Shown one piece after another: positions 8,594 to 18,098 of a stretch of DNA of 64,000 nt. The notes beneath the pieces were generated by a model that saw only the letters and a program-made list of their open reading frames with translations, ran no database searches and was not told the DNA's origin. Made by a program: the position numbers and the translations under genes. Origin of the DNA: an uncultured Alphaproteobacteria bacterium (lineage in GTDB: Bacteria > Pseudomonadota > Alphaproteobacteria > HIMB59 > GCA-002718135); the NCBI GenBank assembly GCA_902587565.1, contig CACILT010000001.1, positions 150,866-214,865 on the forward strand, in the 5' to 3' direction. Position 1 is the stretch's first letter, and each line of letters starts with the position of its first letter.

Positions 8594-9499
8594 ATGGCTA
8601 AAAAGAAAAATAAAAATCCCATAACAGTGATTGATCTAGGCTCTAACACATTTAGACTAGTTATATATGCGCAAGCTATTCATCCTTTTCCAATACTTTA
8701 TCAAAAAAGAGAATTCTTAAAATTAGGTGAAAGTATTAAAATAGGTAAACTCCCATCGATAAAAATAAAAGAAGCTATAAAATGCTTAGAAGAATATATT
8801 AAGATTGCAAAAGATTATGAGTCCTTAGATATTCATATAATTGCAACGGCCGCAATTCGTGAAACAATAAATGGAAAAGAAATTATTGAACCTTTCAAGA
8901 AAAAAAAGTCAGTTAGAGTAGAAGTGCTCTCACCAAAAAATGAAGCTAAATGCGGATCTCTAGGTGTAATTAGTTCAATAAAAAATCCAATCGGTTTAGT
9001 TGCTGACTTGGGAGGTGGAAGTTTAGAACTTAGTACTATAAAAAATGAAAACATACTTGAAACTAAAAGTTTAAAAATTGGCATCTTAAGAAGTGAATCT
9101 GAGATGTACAAAACTACTAAAATTAAATTTGGTAATTTTTTATTTTCTAAATTTAAAAACCAATCTCTTAAATTTTCTAAAAACGTAGGAAATATTTATG
9201 TTATTGGAGGCATGTGGCGCAACCTTGCAAAACTTCATTTGCACCTAAATGGAATCAAGAAAAATAAATTACATGGGTACATGATACCATTTTCAGAGTT
9301 AGAAATATTTTATCACAAATTATACTCTATGGAAAAAAAACAAATTCAAAAATTGAATGTTGTCCAACCCAATCGATTAGATAAATTAAAATTATCTACA
9401 TATATTTTATTTAGCCTTGCTTCATTTTATAACATTAAAAATATTATTTTTGTAAGATATGGAATCCGTGAAGGCTACTTGTACGATATGTTGAACTAA
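8594..9499 (+). CDS. ppx: Exopolyphosphatase/GppA family
   Basis: VIDLGSNTFRLVIY, ATAAIRE, DLGGGSLEL. Short form (301 aa) without the C-terminal HD region. Confidence 0.88.
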   Translation: MAKKKNKNPITVIDLGSNTFRLVIYAQAIHPFPILYQKREFLKLGESIKIGKLPSIKIKEAIKCLEEYIKIAKDYESLDIHIIATAAIRETINGKEIIEPFKKKKSVRVEVLSPKNEAKCGSLGVISSIKNPIGLVADLGGGSLELSTIKNENILETKSLKIGILRSESEMYKTTKIKFGNFLFSKFKNQSLKFSKNVGNIYVIGGMWRNLAKLHLHLNGIKKNKLHGYMIPFSELEIFYHKLYSMEKKQIQKLNVVQPNRLDKLKLSTYILFSLASFYNIKNIIFVRYGIREGYLYDMLN

Positions 9500-10152
9500 T
9501 TTTTAAAAAACAATCTAACAATAAATGTAGCAATAAGAGCACCAATAATCTGAGCTAAAATAAAACCTAGAACACTTGATGGACTTATTCCACTAAAACT
9601 ATCTGTAAACATTCTTCCTATGGTTACTGCTGGATTTGCAAAACTTGTTGATGAAGTAAACCAATATCCTGCGGTAATAAATAGAGCTACACCAATAGCA
9701 ATTCTTTCCTTGTTTACCTCTTTTAATATAAAAATAGTTAATAATAATCCAACAGTTGCAATTATTTCTGAAAAGAATTTAAATACACCAACTCTTTCAT
9801 TGAGTGACCATTCAATTATAGGATATTCAAAATACCAATTTGCAGTTAAACAACCAAATATACCAGCAATAATCTGAGTAAAAATAAAAATTATTCCGTA
9901 ATTAATAGGAATATTTTTTTGGATAATATCACTTAATACAACAGCAGGATTAAAGTACGCTCCTGAGATATTAATAAACATAGAAATAATTACATATAAA
10001 ATGGCACCTGTTGCGATAGTGTTTCCTAGTAATATTATACCAAGGTCATTTGACATTAACTCTCCCATAATTCCACTACCTACAACTGTTAGTACAAGAA
10101 AATATGTCCCAATAAATTCTGCTAGTATTTTTTGTCTTAAAGAAAATGTCAC
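9496..10152 (-). CDS. MIP/aquaporin family channel, AqpS-like (arsenic-associated subgroup)
   Basis: SGAYFNPAV and SFANPAVTIGRMFTDSFSGISPSSVLGFILAQIIGA: two NPA motifs. Confidence 0.8.
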   Translation of the reverse strand: MTFSLRQKILAEFIGTYFLVLTVVGSGIMGELMSNDLGIILLGNTIATGAILYVIISMFINISGAYFNPAVVLSDIIQKNIPINYGIIFIFTQIIAGIFGCLTANWYFEYPIIEWSLNERVGVFKFFSEIIATVGLLLTIFILKEVNKERIAIGVALFITAGYWFTSSTSFANPAVTIGRMFTDSFSGISPSSVLGFILAQIIGALIATFIVRLFFKN

Positions 10153-10172
10153 TATAAAATTACCTTAAATAA

Positions 10173-11174
10173 CTAAACTTTTACCATGAATTCTAAAAAT
10201 TCATTCACACATTTGTCCCAAGTTAATTTAAGAGTAAAATTTCTACAATCAACTCTTTTTACTTTAAGTGCCTTCTTAACTGATTGTAACAAGTCATTAT
10301 CTAAAGTGTTAATCTTTTCATCTGTTAATACATCTATGGGCCCGGTTACTGGATATGCAGCAATTGGTGTTCCACTAGCCAATGCTTCAAGTATTACATT
10401 TCCTAAAGTGTCTGTTTTAGAAGGAAAGACAAATACATCTGCGTTTGCATAATATTTCGCTAGTTCATCTCCAGTTTTTACACCGACAAAATTTATTTCA
10501 GGATATTTATTAATATATTTTTGTAATTCGGGACCATCACCCACAACAGTTTTATTATAATTTCCTTTAAGTTTTAAAAATTCTTCAATATTTTTTTCAA
10601 TTGCTACTCTACCAACATAAGTCAGTTGTCTATCTTTACTGTTTGTGTCTCTTTTATTTGGATTAAATAATTCTGTATCAACACCTCTATTCCAAACTAC
10701 TAAATTTTTAAAATTATATTTTTTTAACTCATTTAGCATTGAAACTGATGGAACAAGAACTCTTTCTGAATCACTATGTAGTCTTCTTAATATGGAGTAT
10801 GTAAATCTCTTTGGGATAAAAGCTCTTTGCTTAATGTAGTCAGGAAAACGGGTGTGAAAGGAAGAAGTGTATTGTAGTTTATTTTTAAGACAGTACTTAC
10901 GACCAGCAAAACCTACCGGACCTTCAGTCATTATATGAACAATATCTGGATTAAATTCTTTAAAAAATTTTTCAGTAATTTTTTTAGTATTGTAAGAAAT
11001 TTTTATTTCTTTGTACCAAGGATAACTAAAATTATTAAACATCTCAGGATGTAATATTTTAATTTCAAAACCTTTTTTTTCTAGAATAGGTATAACGCTT
11101 TGAAATGTCGTAACTACGCCATTTACCTGAGGAACCCACGCATCACTAATTAACGCGATTTTTTTAGGCTGCAT
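10173..11174 (-). CDS. GT4 glycosyltransferase, glycolipid-forming Agt-like
   Basis: SDAWVPQVNGVVTTFQS, SSFHTRFPDY, VWNRGVDTELFNP, YVGRVAIEKN, VFPSKTDTLGNVILEALASGTPIAAY: GT4 fold motifs. Overlaps the PlcP-like gene. Confidence 0.85.
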   Translation of the reverse strand: MQPKKIALISDAWVPQVNGVVTTFQSVIPILEKKGFEIKILHPEMFNNFSYPWYKEIKISYNTKKITEKFFKEFNPDIVHIMTEGPVGFAGRKYCLKNKLQYTSSFHTRFPDYIKQRAFIPKRFTYSILRRLHSDSERVLVPSVSMLNELKKYNFKNLVVWNRGVDTELFNPNKRDTNSKDRQLTYVGRVAIEKNIEEFLKLKGNYNKTVVGDGPELQKYINKYPEINFVGVKTGDELAKYYANADVFVFPSKTDTLGNVILEALASGTPIAAYPVTGPIDVLTDEKINTLDNDLLQSVKKALKVKRVDCRNFTLKLTWDKCVNEFLEFMVKV

Positions 11175-11976
11175 CCTCTTTTATTTTTCGTCTTTCTTCA
11201 AAAGAAATTAATTTTAATTTTTCTCTTTCTTCGGGCCAATTAAGAATAGATAAATTTCCAATTTCATCTTCAACGAGTGCTGTGCAACTTTCAATCCAGT
11301 CACCATCATTACAATAGAGAACACCATTTAATTCTTTTATTTCAGGTCTATGTATATGCCCGCATACAACAACATCGGCTTTTTCTCTTCTTGCCCTATC
11401 AGATACAGCAAACTCAAAATTACTAATAAAGTTCGTTGCATGCTTTGTTTTCTTTTTTAAATATTGAGACAGTGACCAGTAAGATAAGCCCATCTTTCTT
11501 CGAATAAAATTAAATACATTATTTAACTTTAGTAAATATTCATAAAGTGCTGATCCCACTTTGGCTAACCATCTTGCATTAATGATCACAGCATCAAACT
11601 CATCTCCGTGTGTAATCAGTACTTTCCTTCCATCAGCTAATTGATGCGTATCTTCATTTTTGATTGAAATTTCTCCAAAGGAAAAATTTGTAAAATCTTT
11701 TAATACTTCATCATGATTTCCTGGGATAAGCACTACCTTAGTTCCATTTTTCGCTTTTTTTAAAACTTTTTGAACTACGTCGTTATGTTCTTGAGGCCAA
11801 TACATTTTCTTACGCATGCGCCATCCATCAACAATGTCGCCTACTAAAAATAAATATTCTGAATCTGTTTCTTCTAAGAATTCTAAAAGCATTTTGCTTT
11901 TACAACCACTGGTTCCTAGATGGGTATCCGAAATCCAAATTGTGCGGTAAAATTTTTTATTACTTTCAAATTTCAT
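11164..11976 (-). CDS. plcP: PlcP-like metallophosphoesterase (UDP-2,3-diacylglucosamine hydrolase-like)
   Basis: WISDTHLGTSGCKSKMLLEFL, GDIVDGWRM, PGNHDE, HGDEFD, CGHIHRPEI. Paired with an Agt-like glycosyltransferase. Confidence 0.8.
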   Translation of the reverse strand: MKFESNKKFYRTIWISDTHLGTSGCKSKMLLEFLEETDSEYLFLVGDIVDGWRMRKKMYWPQEHNDVVQKVLKKAKNGTKVVLIPGNHDEVLKDFTNFSFGEISIKNEDTHQLADGRKVLITHGDEFDAVIINARWLAKVGSALYEYLLKLNNVFNFIRRKMGLSYWSLSQYLKKKTKHATNFISNFEFAVSDRARREKADVVVCGHIHRPEIKELNGVLYCNDGDWIESCTALVEDEIGNLSILNWPEEREKLKLISFEERRKIKEDAA

Positions 11977-12062
11977 TAATTAAAGATTTGTTCTTATACA
12001 TAAAAGTATCATTTTATAATACAATTTATTATTATATGTGTGTATTGTATAAAAATAACAGT

Positions 12063-12563
12063 ATGACGCAGAAAATTTGGTTTAAAAAAAAATCACCCCT
12101 TCACGGTTCTGGATTATTTGCAAAAACTAATATTAAAAAAGGCCAGAAAGTAATCCAATATATTGGTGATAAAGTTACTAAAAGAGAGGGTGACAAAAGA
12201 GCAGATAAACAAATCCGTAAAGCAAAAAAAGATAAAAATAATGGCATGGTCTATGTTTTTGAACTAAACAAGCGATACGACATTGACGGTGATGTTGATT
12301 ATAATTTTGCAAAATTTATTAATCACTCATGTAATCCTAATTGTGAAGTAGACATCATAGATAATGAAATTTGGATTTCTTCCATTAAACGAATAAAAAA
12401 AGGTGCCGAACTTTTTTATAACTATGGTTATCCTTTTGATACAGATTTTATGGATCACATTTGTAAGTGTGGTTCTAGAAATTGTGTTGGTTATATTTTA
12501 AGTGATAATGATTGGCCTAAACTAAAAAAATATGAAAAAAAAACTAAGACTAAGTCTAAGTAA
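12063..12563 (+). CDS. SET-domain protein methyltransferase with post-SET cysteine cluster
   Basis: SPLHGSGLFAKTNIKKGQKVIQYIG, FINHSCNPNCEV, ELFYNYGYPF, CKCGSRNCVGYIL. ORF track begins at 11940; the SET homology supports the internal ATG at 12063 (MTQKIWFKKK). Confidence 0.85.
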   Translation: MTQKIWFKKKSPLHGSGLFAKTNIKKGQKVIQYIGDKVTKREGDKRADKQIRKAKKDKNNGMVYVFELNKRYDIDGDVDYNFAKFINHSCNPNCEVDIIDNEIWISSIKRIKKGAELFYNYGYPFDTDFMDHICKCGSRNCVGYILSDNDWPKLKKYEKKTKTKSK

Positions 12564-13584
12564 GATACCTTCGATTATTATTGCAATTGATACAAATAAG
12601 GAAATAATTTTTTACAATAATGCAGCTAAACAAAAATTTTTATTTATCGATGAAGGAAGAGATCTCAATAATATTATTAGATCAACAGAGTTAAATACTT
12701 TTATTGATAAAGCCTTTAGGGAGAAAGAAGATTTTAAGTTTGAATTCACCCCATCTAATTTTAGTGATATGTATTTTATTGCTGACTTAATATTTGTTGA
12801 AAAAGATTATGAAGAATTATTAATATCACTAAATGATCAAAGTCTTCTTAAAAACTACGAACAAATGCGAACAGATTTTGTGGCTAATGTAAGCCATGAA
12901 TTGAGAACTCCTCTTTCCTCAATTCTAGGCTATGTTGAAACAATTAAAAATTCACTCAATGAAGATAAGACCAATGACAAAACGGTTGGTAAATTTTTAG
13001 ACACAATGGAAGATCAGGCTTGGCGTATGACTAGACTAGTCGAAGATTTATTATTACTAAGTAAATATGAGACTGAAGATAAACCTATAGAATTTCAAGA
13101 AGCGAATATAAGGCAATTAATTGAAGGCGTAGTAGATAATTTACAAAACAAGTTAATGGCCAAAAAAATTGAAGTTCAAATCAAGGATGATTTTGATAAG
13201 TCTACAATATCAGCAAACAAAGATGCTTTGATCCAAGTTTTTTTAAATCTAACTGATAATGCAATTAAATATAGCAGAGAAAATTCTACTATTGAAATTG
13301 AGCTTGAGAGTGTAATTGATGACAATACCACCTTTTGCCAAATAAGTTTTATAGATAAGGGAGAAGGCATATCGAAAGAGCATTTAACTAGACTTACTGA
13401 AAGATTTTATAGAGTAGATAAAAATAGATCTCGAAATCAAGGTGGTACGGGTTTGGGTTTATCTATTGTTAAACATATAACTAATAGGCATAATGGTAAA
13501 TTATCGATAAAAAGCAAGGTAGATAAGGGTTCAACATTTACTATTTCTTTACCAGTATTTCAGCAAACTGTAATAAATACTTAA
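12532..13584 (+). CDS. phoR: Phosphate regulon sensor histidine kinase PhoR (no TM segment)
   Basis: N-terminal PAS-like region, VANVSHELRTPLSSILGYVETI H-box, GTGLGLSIVKHI. Next to pstS. Confidence 0.88.
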   Translation: MKKKLRLSLSKIPSIIIAIDTNKEIIFYNNAAKQKFLFIDEGRDLNNIIRSTELNTFIDKAFREKEDFKFEFTPSNFSDMYFIADLIFVEKDYEELLISLNDQSLLKNYEQMRTDFVANVSHELRTPLSSILGYVETIKNSLNEDKTNDKTVGKFLDTMEDQAWRMTRLVEDLLLLSKYETEDKPIEFQEANIRQLIEGVVDNLQNKLMAKKIEVQIKDDFDKSTISANKDALIQVFLNLTDNAIKYSRENSTIEIELESVIDDNTTFCQISFIDKGEGISKEHLTRLTERFYRVDKNRSRNQGGTGLGLSIVKHITNRHNGKLSIKSKVDKGSTFTISLPVFQQTVINT

Positions 13585-13588
13585 TATA
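13567..13588 (+). promoter_or_regulatory. Possible Pho box upstream of pstS
   Basis: ACTGTAATAAA | TACTTAATATA, two 11-bp units resembling the phoB element; overlaps the 3' end of phoR. Weaker than the other two. Confidence 0.35.
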
Positions 13589-13627
13589 TATTCTGTAAGG
13601 ACAACCTTATTTTAAATGAGGCTTAAT

Positions 13628-14623
13628 ATGAAAAATGTAATCAAATTAATTGCTGTCCTTGCTTTATTTGGAACTACTTCAGTTTCAGCAAGAGACTATA
13701 TTTCAATTGTAGGATCTTCTACAGTTTATCCTTTCGCTACTTTAGTTGCTGAAAAAATGGCATCAGAAGGAATGAAAGCACCCGTAATTGAATCAACTGG
13801 TTCTGGTGGAGGACACAAATTATTTTGTGCAGGTGTTGGAGTTGAACATCCAGATATCACTAACTCTTCAAGAGCACAAAAAGATAAAGAATTCAAACTT
13901 TGCCAAGATGGCGGTGTAACTGATATCATCGAAGTTAGAGTTGGTAATGATGGTATAGCTTTTGCATACGCTGCAGATTATGAATGGAAATATACTAACG
14001 GTGCTACAATGAAAGGTGGCATTGATTTAACTAAAGAAGAAATCTGGCAGGCAATGGCTAGAGATAATGCAAATGCTCCAACAACTTGGTATGAAATAGA
14101 TAAAAGATTACCAAAAGTTGAAATTTCTATCATGGCACCTCCTCCAACTTCTGGAACAAGAGATGCATTTGACTCACTTGTAATGAAAAAGGGTTGTGTT
14201 AAAGATATGTTAGTTGCTGACGGTGATTGTCAAGCGTATCGTGAAGATGGCTATGTTATTGAAGGTGGTGAAAATGATGAACTGTATGTTGAGCATATAA
14301 CTAAAGAACAAGGTGCATTCGGTATCTTTGGTTATAGTTTTGTATCTAATAATTCTGATAAAGTTAAAGCGTCAATGATTAACGGTGTTGAAATCTCTAT
14401 GGAAGGTATCCAAGATTATTCATATCCAATAGCAAGACCTTTATTCTTCTACATTAAAAAAGCACACATTGGTGTTATTCCTGGTTTAATGGATTATGTT
14501 AATGAGTTTGTAAGTGAAGAAGCAACAGAAGGTTACTTACTAGATGCTGGACTTGTTCAACTAAGTCCTGAGGATAGAGCAACTGTTCTTGATGCTATTT
14601 CTAATCAAACAAATTATAAATAA
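13628..14623 (+). CDS. pstS: Phosphate ABC transporter substrate-binding protein
   Basis: Signal peptide MKNVIKLIAVLALFGTTSVSA, then ISIVGSSTVYPF, ESTGSGGGHKLFC. The track start (13616) adds MRLN; 13628 fits the signal peptide better. Confidence 0.93.
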   Translation: MKNVIKLIAVLALFGTTSVSARDYISIVGSSTVYPFATLVAEKMASEGMKAPVIESTGSGGGHKLFCAGVGVEHPDITNSSRAQKDKEFKLCQDGGVTDIIEVRVGNDGIAFAYAADYEWKYTNGATMKGGIDLTKEEIWQAMARDNANAPTTWYEIDKRLPKVEISIMAPPPTSGTRDAFDSLVMKKGCVKDMLVADGDCQAYREDGYVIEGGENDELYVEHITKEQGAFGIFGYSFVSNNSDKVKASMINGVEISMEGIQDYSYPIARPLFFYIKKAHIGVIPGLMDYVNEFVSEEATEGYLLDAGLVQLSPEDRATVLDAISNQTNYK

Positions 14624-14645
14624 AAATCTTAAATTTTTATAAAAT

Positions 14646-14671
14646 GGGGGCATACAAGCCCCCTTTTTTTT
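14646..14671 (+). terminator. Intrinsic terminator between pstS and pstC
   Basis: GGGGGC-ATACAA-GCCCCC followed by T8. Confidence 0.88.
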
Positions 14672-14686
14672 AATACTAAGTTATAA

Positions 14687-16060
14687 ATGTTTTTTTGGTC
14701 TTTAGTTTTAATTGCAGTCGGAATTTTCTCATCCTTTATATACGGAAGATCAAGAATTAAATTAAATTCTAAAAAACAAGGCACGAAAAGCAAATCTCTT
14801 CCCAATTATTACGCACAATACGTTTTAATGTGGTGTTTGTTTCCTGCACTAATTGTTTATTTTTCATGGGCTATTTTTCAAGAACAGATTATTCAAAACA
14901 TAGTTATTAGTAACTTTGAATTTATTGAGGGCGCAGTTTACAACGAAGGATTATTGTTAGCAGAGATTAGAAATGTTTCTAATAACCCTTCTTTTGCTGA
15001 TGGTAAATCTATAGAAATAATTAATGCTGCATCTCATTATTCTTCCTTAAGACAAATAAGTCAAATATCTTTTTATACCTCAATAATCATTATAATGTTA
15101 CTTGGAGCCTTATACGCTTCACAAAAATTAAAACCAGAATTTCATGCTCAACATACAATTGAAAAATATATTCAATATATACTTATATTTTGTTCATCTG
15201 TTGCTATTTTCACTACAATAGGAATAGTTTTTTCACTAATATTTGAAAGCCTTCGCTTTTTTGCAGAAGTATCAATATTTGAATTTTTATTTAGTACTGA
15301 GTGGTATCCTTTTATTCCAATTAGAGAAGGTCAAACAGCTGCAGAGGGATCCTTTGGTGCAGTACCAATATTTGCTGGAACATTTTTAGTAATGGTAGTA
15401 GCCATGTGTGTTGCGGTACCTCTTGGATTATTAACAGCAATTTATTTAGCAGAATACGCAAGTCAAAGAGTTAGAAAAATAGTTAAACCTCTTCTCGAAA
15501 TTTTGGCAGGAATACCAACAATAGTCTACGGTTTCTTTGCTTTTGTTAGTGTTGCACCTTTCGTTAAAGCATTTGGACAATCAATTGGAATTGATGCTTC
15601 ACCAACAAGCGCCCTTGCAGCCGGCATGGTAATGGGGGTTATGATTATTCCTTTTATTTCTTCTTTATCTGATGATGTAATAAACTCTGTCCCACAAAGT
15701 CTAAGGGAAGCATCTCTTGGTATTGGCGCTAATAAAGCAGAAACTATTAAAAAAGTAATTTTACCAGCAGCTTTACCTGGAATTGTTGGAGCATTTTTAT
15801 TAGCAATATCCAGAGCGATAGGGGAGACTATGATTGTTGTAGTTGCAGCAGGCACAGCCCCCAATCTTACGGGCAATCCTTTTGAAAATGTAACAACAGT
15901 TACAGTTCAAATTGTTGTGGCCTTAATAGGTGATCAAGAATTTGATAACCCAAGAACATTATCAGCATTTGCTTTAGGATTAGTTTTATTTGTTATTACA
16001 TTATTTCTTAACATTATAGCTCTACAAATAGTAAAGAGATACAGGGAGCGTTATGAATAA
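14687..16060 (+). CDS. pstC: Phosphate ABC transporter permease PstC (long N-terminal form)
   Basis: ABC permease EAA loop (REASLGIGANKAETIKKVILPAALPGIVGAFLLAISRAIGETM); pst gene order. Confidence 0.93.
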   Translation: MFFWSLVLIAVGIFSSFIYGRSRIKLNSKKQGTKSKSLPNYYAQYVLMWCLFPALIVYFSWAIFQEQIIQNIVISNFEFIEGAVYNEGLLLAEIRNVSNNPSFADGKSIEIINAASHYSSLRQISQISFYTSIIIIMLLGALYASQKLKPEFHAQHTIEKYIQYILIFCSSVAIFTTIGIVFSLIFESLRFFAEVSIFEFLFSTEWYPFIPIREGQTAAEGSFGAVPIFAGTFLVMVVAMCVAVPLGLLTAIYLAEYASQRVRKIVKPLLEILAGIPTIVYGFFAFVSVAPFVKAFGQSIGIDASPTSALAAGMVMGVMIIPFISSLSDDVINSVPQSLREASLGIGANKAETIKKVILPAALPGIVGAFLLAISRAIGETMIVVVAAGTAPNLTGNPFENVTTVTVQIVVALIGDQEFDNPRTLSAFALGLVLFVITLFLNIIALQIVKRYRERYE

Positions 16061-17333
16061 CTCTATTGCTAAAGAAAAAATTATTTCTTTGAGAAAAAAG
16101 AGAAGTTTAGAAGATATGCGATTTAAGTATTACGGCTTCACAGCTATGTGTTTATCTTTAGCAGTTTTAGTTTTTCTTTTGTATACAATATTTTCTAAAG
16201 GATACACTGCTTTTCAAAAAACAATTGTTCTCCTAGAAGTTGATTATAATCAAGAGGTTTTAAAACTAACACCTGACTCTTCAGATGAAGATATGGAAAA
16301 AGGAAAATTTTTTAGAGTTAAAAAACAGGCTATTGAAAATTTTTTCCCTGATCTCTCAAAATCAGATATTAAATTAGTAAAAAAATTATTTTCTATAAAT
16401 GTAGATAAGGAAATTAAAGACTACTTCTTAGATAATCCTGAAGTTATTAATACTAAGCAACAAATTTGGGTAACTGCCCATAGTGATGTGGATCAACTAT
16501 TAAAAGGTAATTCAAGAAGGGATGTGCCAGAAGATAGAAGAAAATTAAATGATATTCAATTAAGTTATGTTGATCAATTAGTTGAAGAAAATAGAGTTAA
16601 ACAAGTTTTTAATAATTTCTTTTTTACTAAAGCAGATTCAAGACATCCTGAAATTGCTGGTGTAGCTGGTTCATTTATGGGATCATTATTTACTCTTTTT
16701 ACTGTTTTTATTTTATCTTTTCCAATTGCTATAGGAGCGTCTGTTTATCTTGAGGAATTTGCTCCAAAAAATAGAATAACTGAATTAATAGAAGTAAATA
16801 TTTCAAATCTAGCAGCAGTCCCATCAATAGTTTTTGGACTACTTGGGTTGGGGGTATTGCTTAATGTTTTTGGTCTTCCAAGGAGTACACCGTTAGTTGG
16901 AGGGTCCGTATTAGCCTTAATGACGTTACCAACCATTATCATTGCCTGCCGAGCTTCATTGAAAGCTGTTCCTCCTTCAATTAAAGAAGGAGCACTTGCA
17001 GTTGGAGCAACAAAAACACAAGCGGTATTTCATCATGTCGTACCCCTTGCACTACCAGGGACTTTAACAGGGACTATTATTGGATTAGCACAAGCATTAG
17101 GAGAAACAGCACCACTAATAATGATTGGCATGATTGCATTTATTCCTAATATTCCAACTGGTTTAACAGAACCTTCAGCAGCACTACCTGTTCAAATATA
17201 TCTTTGGGTGGAAAGTGCAGAAAGAGGTTTTCAAGAAAAATCAGCTGCAGCCATAATGGTAATTTTAATATTTTTGTTTATGATGAATGCCATTGCAGTG
17301 TTCTTAAGAAATAGATTTGAAAGGAAGTGGTAA
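16053..17333 (+). CDS. pstA: Phosphate ABC transporter permease PstA
   Basis: KEGALAVGATKTQAVFHHVVPLALPGTLTGTIIGLAQALGETAPL; N-terminal DUF3333-like extension; overlaps pstC. Confidence 0.93.
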   Translation: MNNSIAKEKIISLRKKRSLEDMRFKYYGFTAMCLSLAVLVFLLYTIFSKGYTAFQKTIVLLEVDYNQEVLKLTPDSSDEDMEKGKFFRVKKQAIENFFPDLSKSDIKLVKKLFSINVDKEIKDYFLDNPEVINTKQQIWVTAHSDVDQLLKGNSRRDVPEDRRKLNDIQLSYVDQLVEENRVKQVFNNFFFTKADSRHPEIAGVAGSFMGSLFTLFTVFILSFPIAIGASVYLEEFAPKNRITELIEVNISNLAAVPSIVFGLLGLGVLLNVFGLPRSTPLVGGSVLALMTLPTIIIACRASLKAVPPSIKEGALAVGATKTQAVFHHVVPLALPGTLTGTIIGLAQALGETAPLIMIGMIAFIPNIPTGLTEPSAALPVQIYLWVESAERGFQEKSAAAIMVILIFLFMMNAIAVFLRNRFERKW

Positions 17334-17336
17334 AAC

Positions 17337-18098
17337 ATGAGTAACTCTAAAATATTGGCAAATGGTGTAGATGTATATTATGGATCCAAACAAGCCCTTT
17401 TTGGAATCTCAATGGATATCAAGGAGAAAGAAGTTACGGCATTAATCGGTCCTTCAGGATGTGGTAAATCAACTTTCTTAAGATGTATAAACAGAATGAA
17501 TGATTTAATTGAAATATGTAAAGTATCGGGATCAATAAAAGTAGATAACGAAGAAATTATTAGTGAAAAAACCGATGTTGTAAGTCTAAGATCTAAAATT
17601 GGAATGGTATTTCAAAAACCAAATCCTTTTCCTAAATCTATTTTTGATAATGTTGCTTATGGCCCAACTATACATGGTTTAGTTGACTCAAAAAATGAAT
17701 TAGAAGAAATTGTACATTCATCATTAAAAAAGGCAGGTCTATTTGATGAAGTAAAAGATCGATTAAATGAACCTGGAACAAGTTTATCAGGCGGTCAACA
17801 ACAACGATTATGTATTGCAAGAGCAATTGCTGTTAATCCTGAAATAATCCTAATGGATGAACCTTGCTCTGCTTTAGATCCAATAGCAACTGCTATTATA
17901 GAAGAATTAATTGATGAGTTAAGACTAAACTATACAATTATTATAGTAACTCATTCTATGCAACAGGCAGCCAGGGTTTCGCAGAAAACATGTTTCTTCC
18001 ATTTAGGAGAATTAATAGAAACGGGTGAGACAAACAAAATTTTTACAAATCCTGATAATACAAAAACACAGGATTACATTACAGGGAGATTTGGATAA
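17337..18098 (+). CDS. pstB: Phosphate ABC transporter ATP-binding protein
   Basis: [58 protein letters not shown]. Confidence 0.96.
   Translation: MSNSKILANGVDVYYGSKQALFGISMDIKEKEVTALIGPSGCGKSTFLRCINRMNDLIEICKVSGSIKVDNEEIISEKTDVVSLRSKIGMVFQKPNPFPKSIFDNVAYGPTIHGLVDSKNELEEIVHSSLKKAGLFDEVKDRLNEPGTSLSGGQQQRLCIARAIAVNPEIILMDEPCSALDPIATAIIEELIDELRLNYTIIIVTHSMQQAARVSQKTCFFHLGELIETGETNKIFTNPDNTKTQDYITGRFG

Noticed and set aside
11940-12062. 41-aa N-terminal extension of the SET ORF
   Set aside because: Overlaps the plcP 5' end, no SET homology, Tyr/Phe-rich noise; the ATG at 12063 fits better.
11976-12062. Pho box in the plcP/SET intergenic region
   Set aside because: ATTGTATTATA/AAATGATACTT and ATTGTATAAAA are only partial matches; AT-richness makes these expected by chance.
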